A stretch of 64,000 nt of DNA, from NCBI RefSeq assembly GCF_002933875.1, contig NZ_BFAV01000150.1, positions 62,001 to 126,000 on the forward strand, written 5' to 3'. Of this stretch, positions 8,404 to 17,458 are shown piece after piece. The notes under the pieces are model-generated. The model did no database searches. It was not told the origin of the DNA and was given only the letters and a program-made list of their open reading frames with translations. Position 1 is the first letter of the stretch. Every line of letters begins with the position of its first letter. Both the position numbers and the translations under genes were made by a program. This stretch comes from Desulfocucumis palustris (GTDB lineage: Bacteria > Bacillota > Desulfotomaculia > Desulfotomaculales > Desulfocucumaceae).

Positions 8404-9090
8404 ATGAATAAAATCAAGCTTCTGTACGATGTGGTTATGACAATGAAAGAAAAGGATTCTTGCAGCGGCGCCATCAGCGTGGAGGGAAGGAAGGACCAGG
8501 TTAAAATACTGGACTTTAACAATGAGTTTGAAAAAAACATGACCGATGGACAGACAAAGGCAAAAATCAATTTTGAGCTTGAACATGAGGGAAAGAAAGT
8601 AAAGCATGAAAGCAGCACCGAATTTAACACGCACACACCGGGACGCTGCCACCACGGCTTTATGAGCCACATGCGCTTTCACCACTGCCACGGCCACCAG
8701 TTTAATCATATGGAAGGCTTAAAACGTTGCGGAATGAAGGAAAAGCTGAGCAGGATCGGATTATTGTTAAATATTTTAAACAGCCTGAAAGTTGAGGAAC
8801 AGGAGAATAAAAACATTTTACTTTCCCTTAATTTTGATGAAATCCGCCAGGATATTAAAAATATTATCCAGGAAAAATTACAGCACGAAAAAATGGCCCG
8901 TCACCATGACTTTCACGGCGCCGTGAAAGAATTTTCCGCCCTGGAAAATCCCACTGGCAGCTTAAATATTTTGATTAACAAGAACAACGAGGTGGAAGAA
9001 ATCCTTTTAACCCTTGACGGAGAAAAAAAAGGTGAACTAAATCAGGTGCATCTTATGAATATAAAGGCGGAATTGCGCCTGAACCGGTGA
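8404..9090 (+). CDS. Unrecognised protein with a histidine-rich metal-binding segment
   Basis: 228 residues, no known domain recognised. The first 80 residues alternate strand-like and charged segments. Residues about 79-101 are very rich in His with Cys and Met (GRCHHGFMSHMRFHHCHGHQ), followed later by HEKMARHHDFHG, which suggests binding of a transition metal. The rest is charged and helical. It has no signal peptide or membrane segment. The ATG at 8404 follows a perfect AGGAGG. It is followed at short distance by a ferredoxin and a Fur-family regulator in the same direction, so a role in metal buffering or sensing is inferred. Confidence 0.7.
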   Translation: MNKIKLLYDVVMTMKEKDSCSGAISVEGRKDQVKILDFNNEFEKNMTDGQTKAKINFELEHEGKKVKHESSTEFNTHTPGRCHHGFMSHMRFHHCHGHQFNHMEGLKRCGMKEKLSRIGLLLNILNSLKVEEQENKNILLSLNFDEIRQDIKNIIQEKLQHEKMARHHDFHGAVKEFSALENPTGSLNILINKNNEVEEILLTLDGEKKGELNQVHLMNIKAELRLNR

Positions 9091-9137
9091 TAAGACTATT
9101 AATCACCAGGTAAACAGTGAATAACGGGGGCGGTGAA

Positions 9138-9398
9138 ATGAGGAGGCCTCACCATGGACACAGACAAAACGCAACTGCTTATATAGCAATAAACACCGGG
9201 CTTTGTGAAGCCTGCTGGAAATGCGTGTCTGTTTGCCCCAAGGGGGTTTTGGGAAAAGTCAATTTTATCTTTCACAAACATGTCCGCATAGTTAACCCGA
9301 AAAATTGCGCCGGCTGCCTGGCATGCGAAAAAGCGTGCCGGGCAGGGGCGATAATATCCCTAAAGGGGTCCAAACTGGCGCCATACTATATTTTTTAG
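9138..9398 (+). CDS. Small 2[4Fe-4S] ferredoxin-type protein
   Basis: 86 residues with two cluster motifs, CEACWKCVSVCP and CAGCLACEKACRAG, the CxxCxxCxxxC pattern twice. In the second motif the usual Pro after the last Cys is Arg. The N-terminus has extra His residues (HHGHRQ). It probably passes low-potential electrons in the cytoplasm. The ATG at 9138 follows GGGGGCGGTG; a GTG at 9117 is the alternative. It lies between the His-rich gene and the Fur gene. Confidence 0.85.
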   Translation: MRRPHHGHRQNATAYIAINTGLCEACWKCVSVCPKGVLGKVNFIFHKHVRIVNPKNCAGCLACEKACRAGAIISLKGSKLAPYYIF

Positions 9399-9435
9399 GA
9401 TCTGGTTATATTGGGAATAAGAGGGATGGTGAATA

Positions 9436-9897
9436 ATGAATAGCCTTATTTCCAATGCGGAAGAAAAGCTGAAAACCGGTGAATATAAATTAACCGACCG
9501 CAGAAAACATATTTTGACAGTGCTGCTGGAAAACAGGGATAAACACCTGAGCGCTGAGGAAATATACCGCCTGGTAAAACAAAAAGCCCCGGATACGGGG
9601 CTGGCCACGGTATACCGGACCCTGGAAATATTTCTACTCTCCGGTATAATTCAGAGCATTGATTTTGGGGACGCCCGCAGGCGTTACGAATATTGTCCCC
9701 CGGGGCCGGACGGCCGGCACCACCATTTAATATGCAGCCGCTGCGGCAAGGTTATTGAAGTTGACCGGGATTTGACGGGCACCCTGGAGAGCGTGCTGAA
9801 CCAGGAGCACAAATTCAAGACGGGAAATCATCATCTTAACATATTTGGACTCTGTGAAGGGTGCAGGCCCAATACATTAACAAGGAAGACCGGCTAA
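9436..9897 (+). CDS. Fur-family metal-responsive repressor
   Basis: 153 residues, typical length. The winged helix includes LTDRRKHILTVLLENRDKHLSAEEIYRLV (in parts) and the recognition helix GLATVYRTLEIF. The dimerisation domain has DGRHHHLICSRCGKVIE, with CxxC at 100-103, and a second CEGC at 140-143, the structural zinc site. Whether it senses iron (Fur), peroxide (PerR) or zinc (Zur) cannot be settled by eye. The neighbouring His-rich protein and ferredoxin are plausible targets. Confidence 0.92.
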   Translation: MNSLISNAEEKLKTGEYKLTDRRKHILTVLLENRDKHLSAEEIYRLVKQKAPDTGLATVYRTLEIFLLSGIIQSIDFGDARRRYEYCPPGPDGRHHHLICSRCGKVIEVDRDLTGTLESVLNQEHKFKTGNHHLNIFGLCEGCRPNTLTRKTG

Positions 9898-9915
9898 GCA
9901 CCGGTCTTCCTTGTT
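9879..9915. terminator. Strong terminator after the Fur gene
   Basis: A 15-bp perfect stem (AACAAGGAAGACCGG and its complement) with a 7-nt loop containing the fur stop codon. It is T-rich on both sides, so likely bidirectional. Confidence 0.85.
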
Positions 9916-10013
9916 TTAAACCCCGGGCCAATTAAAAGGATTGTGTGGCTGCCGTGCTCCAAAGAGATATATAATGATATAAGGCTATATAAGAGAGACA
10001 ACAGGTGATTGAT

Positions 10014-11195
10014 ATGGATAACGGAAACAAACACCGGCATTTTTTCGCGGAGATTGAACGCCGCCGTGGAAACCGGAAGGATTTTGATCATTTTTTTGAT
10101 AAGATTGAGCGCCGCCGCAGATATCACAGGGAATTTCACCGGATGCACAAATCCATTAAATATTTTCGCCCGGCCGCCCTGTTGTTTAACCTGATAATAC
10201 TGTTTTTGCTGATCAATCTGGGAGGCCTTAAAGCAATAATAATCTTTATTGCGATAATGCTTATAGCAAAGGAAGTAGCACAGATTTTCTTTCTTCTGCG
10301 TTTGGAAAAAAGAATTTTTAAACCCATTGAAGAGCTTAAAAATGGAGTGGAGGAAATTGCCAGGGGCAACTACCAGGTGGAAGTAAAGTGCAACGTGAGA
10401 AATGAAATTGGCCTCCTGGTGGACGCATTTAACCATATGGCCCGAAAATTGCGGGAAAGCGAAAAAATAAAGTCTGAATACGAAGAAAACAGGAAGGAGC
10501 TCATAGCCAGCATTTCCCATGATTTAAAGACGCCCATTACATCAATACAGGGCTATATAGAAGCAATAGTGGAGGGTGACGGCCTGCCGGCGAAAAATAA
10601 GGATAAATATCTCCAGATAATATACCGTAATATAGTTTACGTCAACAAACTGATAGATGATCTGTTCCTGTTTTCTAAATTGGATATGCAGAAATTGAAT
10701 TTTCAATTTGAAAAGGTATCAATAAGGGCTTTTATGAAGGACCTGATGGAAGAATTCAAATATGAACTGGAAGAAAGGCAATTGCAATTCACATATGCTG
10801 ATGAAATGGAACAGGATTTGCCTGTTAGCATAGACAGAAAGAGAATCCACCAGGCCGTCAGAAATATTATAGGCAACGCTTTAAAATACGGGCCGGAAGA
10901 AGGTTTAATAATAAAAACCCGGTTATATAAACAGGAAGATTATATTTGCATTGCCGTGGACGACAACGGCCCGGGTATTTCAGAAGACAAACTTCCTTAC
11001 ATTTTCAACAGATTCTACCGCATTGACAATGAACGCACAAAGGATTTGCTGAGCACCGGGCTGGGGCTGGCCATCGCCAGGGAACTGGTGGAGGCCCATG
11101 GGGGAACAATTACCGTTTCCAGCCGGGAAGGCCTGGGCACCTGCTTTAATATAACGCTCCCGGCTGGATTGAATGGGGAAGGTGTTTATGAATGA
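10014..11195 (+). CDS. Membrane sensor histidine kinase (OmpR partner type)
   Basis: 393 residues. The N-terminus carries a tandem charged repeat (FFAEIERRRGNRKDFDH, then FFDKIERRRRYHREFHR) followed by two membrane helices at about 55-100. Then comes a HAMP linker (RIFKPIEELKNGVEEIARGNY), the HisKA box with ISHDLKTPITSIQGY, and the HATPase with NIIGNALKYGP, DDNGPGI and GLGLAIAREL. There is almost no extracytoplasmic loop between the helices, so it probably senses within the membrane or through the cytosolic N-terminus. It overlaps the response regulator gene by 4 bp. The ATG at 10014 follows AGGTGA; a GTG three codons earlier is possible. Confidence 0.9.
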   Translation: MDNGNKHRHFFAEIERRRGNRKDFDHFFDKIERRRRYHREFHRMHKSIKYFRPAALLFNLIILFLLINLGGLKAIIIFIAIMLIAKEVAQIFFLLRLEKRIFKPIEELKNGVEEIARGNYQVEVKCNVRNEIGLLVDAFNHMARKLRESEKIKSEYEENRKELIASISHDLKTPITSIQGYIEAIVEGDGLPAKNKDKYLQIIYRNIVYVNKLIDDLFLFSKLDMQKLNFQFEKVSIRAFMKDLMEEFKYELEERQLQFTYADEMEQDLPVSIDRKRIHQAVRNIIGNALKYGPEEGLIIKTRLYKQEDYICIAVDDNGPGISEDKLPYIFNRFYRIDNERTKDLLSTGLGLAIARELVEAHGGTITVSSREGLGTCFNITLPAGLNGEGVYE

Positions 11196-11878
11196 AGCGC
11201 ATATTGATCATTGAGGATGACATTAATATTGCAGAACTGGAAAGGGACTATTTGCAATTAAACGGCTACGTTGCGGATATTGTGCAGGATGGAGCCCGGG
11301 GTTTGCTTAAGGCTCTTTCCTGCAATTATGACGTTATCATTGTGGACCTGATGCTGCCCAACAAGAGCGGCTATGAAATAATACAAAAAGTCAGGGAAAA
11401 GCTGGACATCCCGGTAATTGTCGTTTCCGCCAAGAGCGAAGATATCGATAAAATCAGGGGACTGGAGTACGGCGCCGATGATTATTTAACCAAACCCTTC
11501 AGCCCCGGGGAACTGGTGGCCAGGATAAAATCCCATATTAAAAGATATCAGCGTCTCAAAGGCAACAGCGTCTTCACCGGTGTTATAGCCCACAGGGGAC
11601 TGGAAATAAATTCAGCGGCCCATAAAGTCTACATTAACGGCAAAGAAGTCCAGCTGACCACCAAGGAATACGAACTTTTATTGTTTCTTTCCTCCAATCC
11701 CGATATTGTTTTTTCAAAGGAACATATTCTCACCACCATCTGGGGAGATGATTATTATGGCGATACGGCAACCGTGGCCGTTCACATCCAGAAGATAAGA
11801 AAGAAAATAGAAAAAGACCCGTCAAACCCGGAATTCATAGAAACGTTATGGGGGACGGGATACAGATTTAATTCATAA
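11192..11878 (+). CDS. OmpR-family response regulator
   Basis: 228 residues. The receiver has IEDD, the phosphoacceptor Asp in VDLMLP, the Ser switch in VVSAKS and the Lys in TKPF. The C-terminal winged helix carries LTTKEYELLLFLSSNPD, TIWGDDYYGDTATVAVHIQK and GTGYRF. It is the cognate partner of the overlapping kinase. The regulated genes are not evident; the convergent MFS transporter is a possible target. Confidence 0.93.
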   Translation: MKRILIIEDDINIAELERDYLQLNGYVADIVQDGARGLLKALSCNYDVIIVDLMLPNKSGYEIIQKVREKLDIPVIVVSAKSEDIDKIRGLEYGADDYLTKPFSPGELVARIKSHIKRYQRLKGNSVFTGVIAHRGLEINSAAHKVYINGKEVQLTTKEYELLLFLSSNPDIVFSKEHILTTIWGDDYYGDTATVAVHIQKIRKKIEKDPSNPEFIETLWGTGYRFNS

Positions 11879-11952
11879 TTTTGGGCGGCGGCAGGCCGAT
11901 ATCCGCCGCCGCATTCACCGGTATCCGGATGTTTTTAGCCGGGTTGTTTAAA

Positions 11953-13125
11953 TTACCGGGAGGCACTTCTTTCAGCCGGCTTCATGTAAACCGCGAAGAC
12001 AAATATTCCGGCCAATATGATGGCTCCGCCGAGGTTGAACATGGCCGGGTAACCCAGCCTTCCCCCCACCAGTCCCAGTATCATGGCGCCGGTGGTAATA
12101 CCGACATCCATGAAGGCGGTGAAGAAACCAAGGGCGCTGCCCCTGTCACTGGGGGAGGTATAATCCACCACCAGGGCGTTAAGGGCCGGCATGAAGGCGC
12201 CGAATCCCAATCCGAAAAGAACCCCGATAAGAGCCAGCAGCCACAGGCTCCCCAGGAAGGGGAAAAGGAACACGGCCAGGGCCAGCACCGCCATGAAGGG
12301 CAGGATCACCTTGCGCCGGCCGATCCGGTCGGAGAGTTTTCCCACCATCACCCGGCTTAATATTGTACTGACGGCATAAACGGTGAAAAACAGGCCGAAA
12401 TCAGCCAGTCCTCTCTGGGGGGCAAAAAGCGGCAGAAAAGTGATCACCGCTCCGTAAGAGGTAGCCCCGCTGAACAGCGCCAGGGATGGTATCAGCACTT
12501 CCCGCCGCCTGCCCACCTCCCATATGCCCGCCTGCTTTATGTCCCGGCCGGCCTGGGAGCGTATTTCGCCCAGAAGAGCCACCGCCAGAAAGCCGGCGGC
12601 GGCAGTGAGGGCCGAGAGGGTAAACAGATATGGAAAGCTGCCTGTATCTTCAATGACAGCCGTGCCCAGGGCGGGGAAAAGAGCCATGGCCACCACGTTG
12701 GAGGTGGCGTAGACGCCCATTACCTCTCCCCGCCTTTGGGGCGGAGCCATATCCGCGACATAGGCGATGGAAGCGGCCAGAAAGCTGGCGTGGGCAAGTC
12801 CGTGGGCAATCCGCGCCAGATAAAGGGGAACAAAGGACTGGACTTGATTATAAATTACCGGAAACAATATAAAGAACCCGCTCCCCAGAAGCATCAAAAT
12901 CTTACGGCCATGCCGGTCGGCCATATTCCCCAAATAGGGCCGGACAATCACGGAAGCCAGGGTAAACAGGCCCATTACCAGTCCGACCTGGCCGGGAGAG
13001 CCGCCTATCATATCCACATACTGGGGCAAAGTCGGAATTAAAAAGTAAAAGCTTCCGAAATAAAAAAAATTAGCCAGGCAGATTAAAACAAAATCTTTGG
13101 ACCAGAGACGAAATTCCTCGCTCAT
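11953..13125 (-). CDS. MFS efflux transporter (12 TM)
   Basis: 390 residues with 12 predicted membrane helices. The MFS loop 2-3 signature is GNMADRHGRK, with a mirrored copy GKLSDRIGRR in the second half, as in drug/proton antiporters. The ATG at 13125 was preferred because AAAGGGGG lies upstream; a start seven codons earlier is possible. Substrate unknown. It is convergent with the kinase/regulator pair and separated from it by a GC-rich inverted repeat (GCGGCGG/CCGCCGC, about 11883-11912) that may act as a terminator. Confidence 0.88.
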   Translation of the reverse strand: MSEEFRLWSKDFVLICLANFFYFGSFYFLIPTLPQYVDMIGGSPGQVGLVMGLFTLASVIVRPYLGNMADRHGRKILMLLGSGFFILFPVIYNQVQSFVPLYLARIAHGLAHASFLAASIAYVADMAPPQRRGEVMGVYATSNVVAMALFPALGTAVIEDTGSFPYLFTLSALTAAAGFLAVALLGEIRSQAGRDIKQAGIWEVGRRREVLIPSLALFSGATSYGAVITFLPLFAPQRGLADFGLFFTVYAVSTILSRVMVGKLSDRIGRRKVILPFMAVLALAVFLFPFLGSLWLLALIGVLFGLGFGAFMPALNALVVDYTSPSDRGSALGFFTAFMDVGITTGAMILGLVGGRLGYPAMFNLGGAIILAGIFVFAVYMKPAERSASR

Positions 13126-13682
13126 CACGGTTTGCCCCCTTTGCACATAATTCCCAAAAGAAAGTAATCAGGCAAATTATACAGCTAATTCCCGGCTATC
13201 CGCAATGTTATAATTTTTATATTTTTGCGCCCATATACCTTCAGGCCCTCCTTTCTTGTGTTTGGAATGCCGGGCTATATCCCCGGAAACAGTTATTTAA
13301 AAATCTTGCTCTCCATTAAAATAAAACCCGCCACTTTTTCGGTAATTTGGCAGCTATGGCTGTAAGGCTTACACTCTGCCATCTTTCATATATTTTACCT
13401 GTCCCGCTAAAACTTGTTAAATTTAACTAAACATAAAGCAGGAATTAATCTATTATCCATCTAAAATATTTGTCGAGCGCCTGGCTTTCCTTTACAAAAC
13501 CCTGCCGTGTAGCGTCCCCATACGATACACCGCCAAGACCCCAACCAACAACAACTTTCCCATATTGTTATTTATTCGGCACCCGAACGGTAAAAAACTG
13601 TTACACTTTCTATTTGAATGGGGGTATGGCAAGTGCGGCAAAGCTGCGAATATTTCGCTGTATTCCAAATATGGTGGAATTA
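13126..13682. other. Intergenic region between divergent genes, no gene recognised
   Basis: About 550 bp between the MFS gene and the next kinase. Frames here have no ribosome site or protein-like composition. It must hold the promoters of both genes. No repeat or RNA structure stands out. Confidence 0.4.
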
Positions 13683-14750
13683 ATGGAGGCGGGTATAACG
13701 AAACAAACCAGAAAAATCACCAAGCGCCGGCGAATAAAAAAAGAGCTGGCGGCAGGATGGAATAAGTTTAAAAGCATCCTGAACGCCATGGATGACGGTG
13801 TTTGTTTGTTAAGCGGCAACTATGATATTGAATACATCAACCCGGTATTGGAAAGAGAGTTTGGCCCTGTTAACGGCAGAAAATGCTACGAGTATTTTAA
13901 CGGCGGCCGGGAGATCTGCCAATGGTGCAGAAACAATGATGTGCTCGCCGGAGAGCCAGTGTACTGGAAATGGCACTCCGCCAAAACAGACAAAACCTAT
14001 AGCATTCATGACACTTCCGTGGTAACCGGCAAGGGCTTTTCCAGGTTAAAGCTTTTTCATGACGTAACCGATCAGGAGTATATCAAAAAAATATTAAAAA
14101 ATTATCAAAAGGAGCTCCGGTCCCTGGCGGCTGAACTGTCCATTGTGGAAGAGCGGGAGCGCCGGTCGGTGGCAGCGGACATTCACGACAATATCGGCCA
14201 GTCCCTGGCCGCCGCCAAGATAAAGCTGGGACTGTTAAAACAGTCCCAGCTTCCCTTAGGTGTTACCGGGAACATTGATCAAATCGCTATGTTCATAGAT
14301 GAGGCGATAAATTACACCCAATCCCTGATAACTAACCTGAGCCTCCCCACTCTCAATGACGTTGACTTTTCAGAAGCCCTGGAATGGTTGTGCAATCAAT
14401 TCCAGGAACGACACCGCATACCGATAAGCTTTGAAAAACAGATGGAAATAGCTCCAATTAAAGACGAAACCAGGGTTATTCTATTTAAATGTGTTCGCGA
14501 ATTGCTTAATAACATTGTAAAGCATTCAAATGCCGGGAAAGCCAGGGTAACCGTCGGAAAATATGAAATAACCGTGGAAGACGACGGTGTTGGTTTTGAT
14601 ATCACTCAATTAAAAAAGAAATTTGGGTCAGCCGGCGGATTTGGCCTGTTCAGTGTGCGGGAGAGATTGCATCATTTGGGCGGCCATATGACAATAAAGT
14701 CAAGCCGCGGAAACGGCACTCTCATCGCCCTTAAGGCCTGGCGACAGTAA
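13683..14750 (+). CDS. PAS-containing NarL-type sensor histidine kinase, soluble
   Basis: About 355 residues, no membrane segment. A PAS domain at about 25-125 (ILNAMDDGVCLLSGNYDIEY) includes a Cys pair in REICQWC, then a coiled coil. The HisKA_3 box is EERERRSVAADIHDNIGQSL with its phosphorylatable His. The HATPase has CVRELLNNIVKHSNA and EDDGVGFD. The CxxC in the PAS domain could hold a redox or metal centre (inference). The start is uncertain: ATG 13683 after GGTGG is favoured, but in-frame ATGs at 13626 and 13671 exist. It forms an operon with the next response regulator. Confidence 0.88.
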   Translation: MEAGITKQTRKITKRRRIKKELAAGWNKFKSILNAMDDGVCLLSGNYDIEYINPVLEREFGPVNGRKCYEYFNGGREICQWCRNNDVLAGEPVYWKWHSAKTDKTYSIHDTSVVTGKGFSRLKLFHDVTDQEYIKKILKNYQKELRSLAAELSIVEERERRSVAADIHDNIGQSLAAAKIKLGLLKQSQLPLGVTGNIDQIAMFIDEAINYTQSLITNLSLPTLNDVDFSEALEWLCNQFQERHRIPISFEKQMEIAPIKDETRVILFKCVRELLNNIVKHSNAGKARVTVGKYEITVEDDGVGFDITQLKKKFGSAGGFGLFSVRERLHHLGGHMTIKSSRGNGTLIALKAWRQ

Positions 14751-14770
14751 TTTCCTGAGAGGTAATAGCT

Positions 14771-15409
14771 ATGAGATTGATACTGGTGGATGATCACAAA
14801 ATAATGCGCGATGGACTTCGCACCCTGATAGAAAGACAAAAAGACGTGGAAATCGTTGCCGAAGCCGAGGATGGAATTACGGCAGTGCAACTGGCCCGGG
14901 AACTTTCCCCGGATTTTATTATAATGGATATCTCGCTGCCAAATCTAAACGGTGTTGACGCCACACGGAAAATAACTTCTGAAAACCCCAACATAAAGGT
15001 AATAGCCCTGACCATGTACTCGGACAAGTGGTCTTTGAAAAAAATGCTCCGGGCGGGAGCCTCCGGGTACCTTGCCAAGGATTGCAACTACGACGAGCTC
15101 ATTCAGGCATTGCATACCGTCAAAGCAAATAATTATTATTTAAGTTCGGGCATAGCCAGAACTGTTATAAATGAATATATACATTTAATAAAAAGCAGCG
15201 ATTATACAGGCTCGGTACTAACAGCCAGGGAGCGCCAGGTTCTTCAACTCATCGCCGAAGGGAAAACCACCGTTGAAACCGCTTCAATGCTAAACCTGAG
15301 CAAAAAAACCGTGGAAGCCCACCGCAGTCAAATAATGAACAAGCTTGGCCTGTATAATCTGCCCGAACTGGTTAAATACGCCGTCAGGGAGGGATTGACC
15401 TCAATCTAG
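14771..15409 (+). CDS. NarL/LuxR-family response regulator
   Basis: 212 residues. The receiver has VDDH, IIMDISLPNLNG with the phosphoacceptor Asp, and the Thr switch in IALTMYS, but the usual Lys-Pro after it reads AKDC. The C-terminal LuxR helix-turn-helix is LTARERQVLQLIAEGKTTVE and SKKTVEAHRSQIMNKL. GAGAGG lies before the ATG. It is the partner of the PAS kinase 20 bp upstream. Confidence 0.93.
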   Translation: MRLILVDDHKIMRDGLRTLIERQKDVEIVAEAEDGITAVQLARELSPDFIIMDISLPNLNGVDATRKITSENPNIKVIALTMYSDKWSLKKMLRAGASGYLAKDCNYDELIQALHTVKANNYYLSSGIARTVINEYIHLIKSSDYTGSVLTARERQVLQLIAEGKTTVETASMLNLSKKTVEAHRSQIMNKLGLYNLPELVKYAVREGLTSI

Positions 15410-15568
15410 GGTAAACAAGCCGCCTGTTTATACTCATCTCCAACTTCCGGCATAAACCGGCAAATATGTTAACAGGGGTATCCGGGTGACAAAAATAAGG
15501 ATCTAAAAGGAATTAATAAGCCTGAATTAAAAGCAAAATTAGTACTTTTATACGTTAAAAAGATAAGG

Positions 15569-15631
15569 AAAACCCCTATATTCCCCGGTATTACATTGGA
15601 TGTAAAATATTTGGGGATGTAGGGGTTTTTT
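15569..15631 (+). terminator. Large hairpin followed by a T run
   Basis: Arms at 15569-15586 (AAAACCCCTATATTCCCC) and 15613-15629 pair over about 16 bp with a 26-nt loop, followed by TTTT. It lies 160 bp after the response regulator and may terminate that operon or sit in the leader of the chemoreceptor gene. Confidence 0.6.
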
Positions 15632-15661
15632 GTCGGAATAACGCTCATGATAACAGGAATT

Positions 15662-15687
15662 TTTACGGCAGATGGGGCTGCCGTAAA
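15662..15687 (+). promoter_or_regulatory. 10-bp perfect hairpin upstream of the chemoreceptor gene
   Basis: TTTACGGCAG-ATGGGG-CTGCCGTAAA. It has no T run, so it is more likely an operator or RNA element than a terminator. Confidence 0.35.
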
Positions 15688-15728
15688 GATTGATTTAACG
15701 CTGCTGAAACCGGATAGTTTTCATCTGT

Positions 15729-15755
15729 TAAAACCTTTTTTGAAGTGGCCGGGAT
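15729..15755 (+). promoter_or_regulatory. Candidate sigma-D (motility) promoter
   Basis: TAAA-N15-GCCGGGAT about 30 bp upstream of the chemoreceptor start. It resembles the SigD consensus TAAA-N14-16-GCCGATAA, as expected for an MCP gene. Confidence 0.4.
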
Positions 15756-15785
15756 TCGGGATAATAATTATTGGAGGATTACACA

Positions 15786-17369
15786 TTGAAAATGGGAAAT
15801 TTGAGAATAGGTGTCCGCCTGGGACTTGGTTTTGCACTGGTATTCGCGCTCATGACAGTCATAATAGCCATCGGGGTTGTCCAAATGAGGGCAATCAACG
15901 ACAAGCTGGAACGTATTGTCAACGTAAACAACCTGCAAGTGGATCTGGCAAATGACATGATGGATTCGGTTCACGTGGTTTCCAGGGTTATCCGCTCCAT
16001 CACCCTGCTGGAGGACAACGCTTCCAGACAGCAGGAACTGGCAAGAATTGAAGAGACCAGAAAGCAATACGACCAGGCAGAGGCAGAGCTGGAAAAATTA
16101 GTGTCCACTGATGAGGGCAGGGCAATTCTGGCTAAAACCAGCGAGTACCAGGAAAGAACCAGAGAAATAAACAACAAAATAGTCGATCTGGCCGTATCCG
16201 GCAAACAGGCGGAGGCCACAGCGGCGCTGATGGCCGAATCCGATCCGGAAATGCAAAAATGGAGGGACGGCCTCCGGGAACTGGAGTCTTATGCCGACGG
16301 CCGCACCAAAATGCGTTATGACGAGGCAAAGGAGAGTTACAAAAAAGCCTTTACGCAGATGCTGGCCACGGGCGGGACAGCCATACTGCTGGGCCTGCTG
16401 GTTGCCTTCTTTATTACCCGGGGCATAACCGGCCCGGTGGCGGATCTGGTCAGGGTGGCCGAAGTGGCGGCGTCGGGGGATTTGACCTCCGAAATAGCCG
16501 TCAATTCCAGGGATGAAATAGGAAATCTGGCCACCGCCTTTAAGACCATGGTTAACCAAATGCGGGAGCTGGTACGGCATATAGCGGAAAAGTCGGCTAC
16601 CGTATCGGCCTCGGCCCAGCAGCTGAATTCCAGCGCCCAGCAAACCTCCGCCGGGGCCAGTGAAAACGCCGCCACCATGACTGAAATAGCCGGCACCGTG
16701 GAACAGGTCAGCGCCAATGTTCAGTCAATATCAGAAGCCTCGGAGGCCACAGAGGAGCACGCCGGCGAAGGCAACCGGGGCATTGAGGGCATTACCCGGC
16801 AAATGCAGGCCATTGCCGTCACCACCCGGGATGTTTCCGGGGCTATCGACGGATTAAACGGAAAAACCCGGGAGATCAACCAAATAGTCGAGCTGATTAC
16901 CGGCATTGCGGACCAAACCAACCTACTGGCCCTTAACGCCGCCATCGAGGCTGCCAGGGCCGGAGAGCAGGGCCGGGGATTTGCCGTGGTGGCCGAAGAG
17001 GTCAGAAAGCTGGCGGAGCAGTCCGCCAGCGCCACAAAAGAAATAAGCGGCCTGGTCAGCGCCATCCAGCTGGAGTCCCAGAGGGCTGTTGAAAACATGT
17101 CCGAAGGCGGCAGGGAAGTTGAGGCCGGTACCAGGGTGGTTCAGGAAGTGGGGCAAAACTTTAAAAAAATTATCAGCGCGGTACAGGATCTGACCTCACA
17201 AATCCAGGAAGTGGCCTCGGGAACGGAGCAAATGTCGGCGGGGGTGCAAAACGTGGCCGCCTCCACAGAGGAACAGACAGCAGCCATGGAAGAGGTTTCG
17301 GCCTCCGCGGATTCCTTGTCCGTTCTGGCCGAGGAACTGAGCCAGCTGGTGGGTAAATTCAAGGTATAG
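15786..17369 (+). CDS. Methyl-accepting chemotaxis protein
   Basis: About 527 residues. The first membrane helix (about 10-32) is followed by a four-helix-bundle sensor of about 150 residues with coiled-coil composition. The second helix is [19 protein letters not shown] domain ([16 protein letters not shown]) and a long signalling coiled coil follow, with the conserved hairpin tip [21 protein letters not shown] (in parts) and EVRKLAEQS. It signals to CheA/CheW. There is no C-terminal CheR-docking pentapeptide. It probably starts at TTG 15786 behind GGAGG; ATG 15792 is the alternative. Ligand unknown. Confidence 0.95.
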   Translation: MKMGNLRIGVRLGLGFALVFALMTVIIAIGVVQMRAINDKLERIVNVNNLQVDLANDMMDSVHVVSRVIRSITLLEDNASRQQELARIEETRKQYDQAEAELEKLVSTDEGRAILAKTSEYQERTREINNKIVDLAVSGKQAEATAALMAESDPEMQKWRDGLRELESYADGRTKMRYDEAKESYKKAFTQMLATGGTAILLGLLVAFFITRGITGPVADLVRVAEVAASGDLTSEIAVNSRDEIGNLATAFKTMVNQMRELVRHIAEKSATVSASAQQLNSSAQQTSAGASENAATMTEIAGTVEQVSANVQSISEASEATEEHAGEGNRGIEGITRQMQAIAVTTRDVSGAIDGLNGKTREINQIVELITGIADQTNLLALNAAIEAARAGEQGRGFAVVAEEVRKLAEQSASATKEISGLVSAIQLESQRAVENMSEGGREVEAGTRVVQEVGQNFKKIISAVQDLTSQIQEVASGTEQMSAGVQNVAASTEEQTAAMEEVSASADSLSVLAEELSQLVGKFKV

Positions 17370-17423
17370 CCCGAATTCGGGGAAACAGGTTACATCGTGC
17401 AATTGATTCCCTAACATCTTTAG

Positions 17424-17458
17424 TTAAAGGGGCTGCGGAATTCCCGCATCCCCTTTAA
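17424..17458. terminator. Bidirectional terminator between MCP and ArAE genes
   Basis: TTAAAGGGG / CCCCTTTAA arms with an inner TGCGG/CCGCA pairing. It serves the two convergent genes and overlaps the stop codon of the exporter. Confidence 0.7.

Noticed and set aside
13230-13260. Short minus-strand gene after AGGAGG-like sequence
   Set aside because: The ATG after it gives only five codons before a stop.
15410-15785. c-di-GMP (GEMM) riboswitch before the chemoreceptor
   Set aside because: The GEMM conserved CGCAAAG and CACGCA-type segments were not found; only simple hairpins are there.
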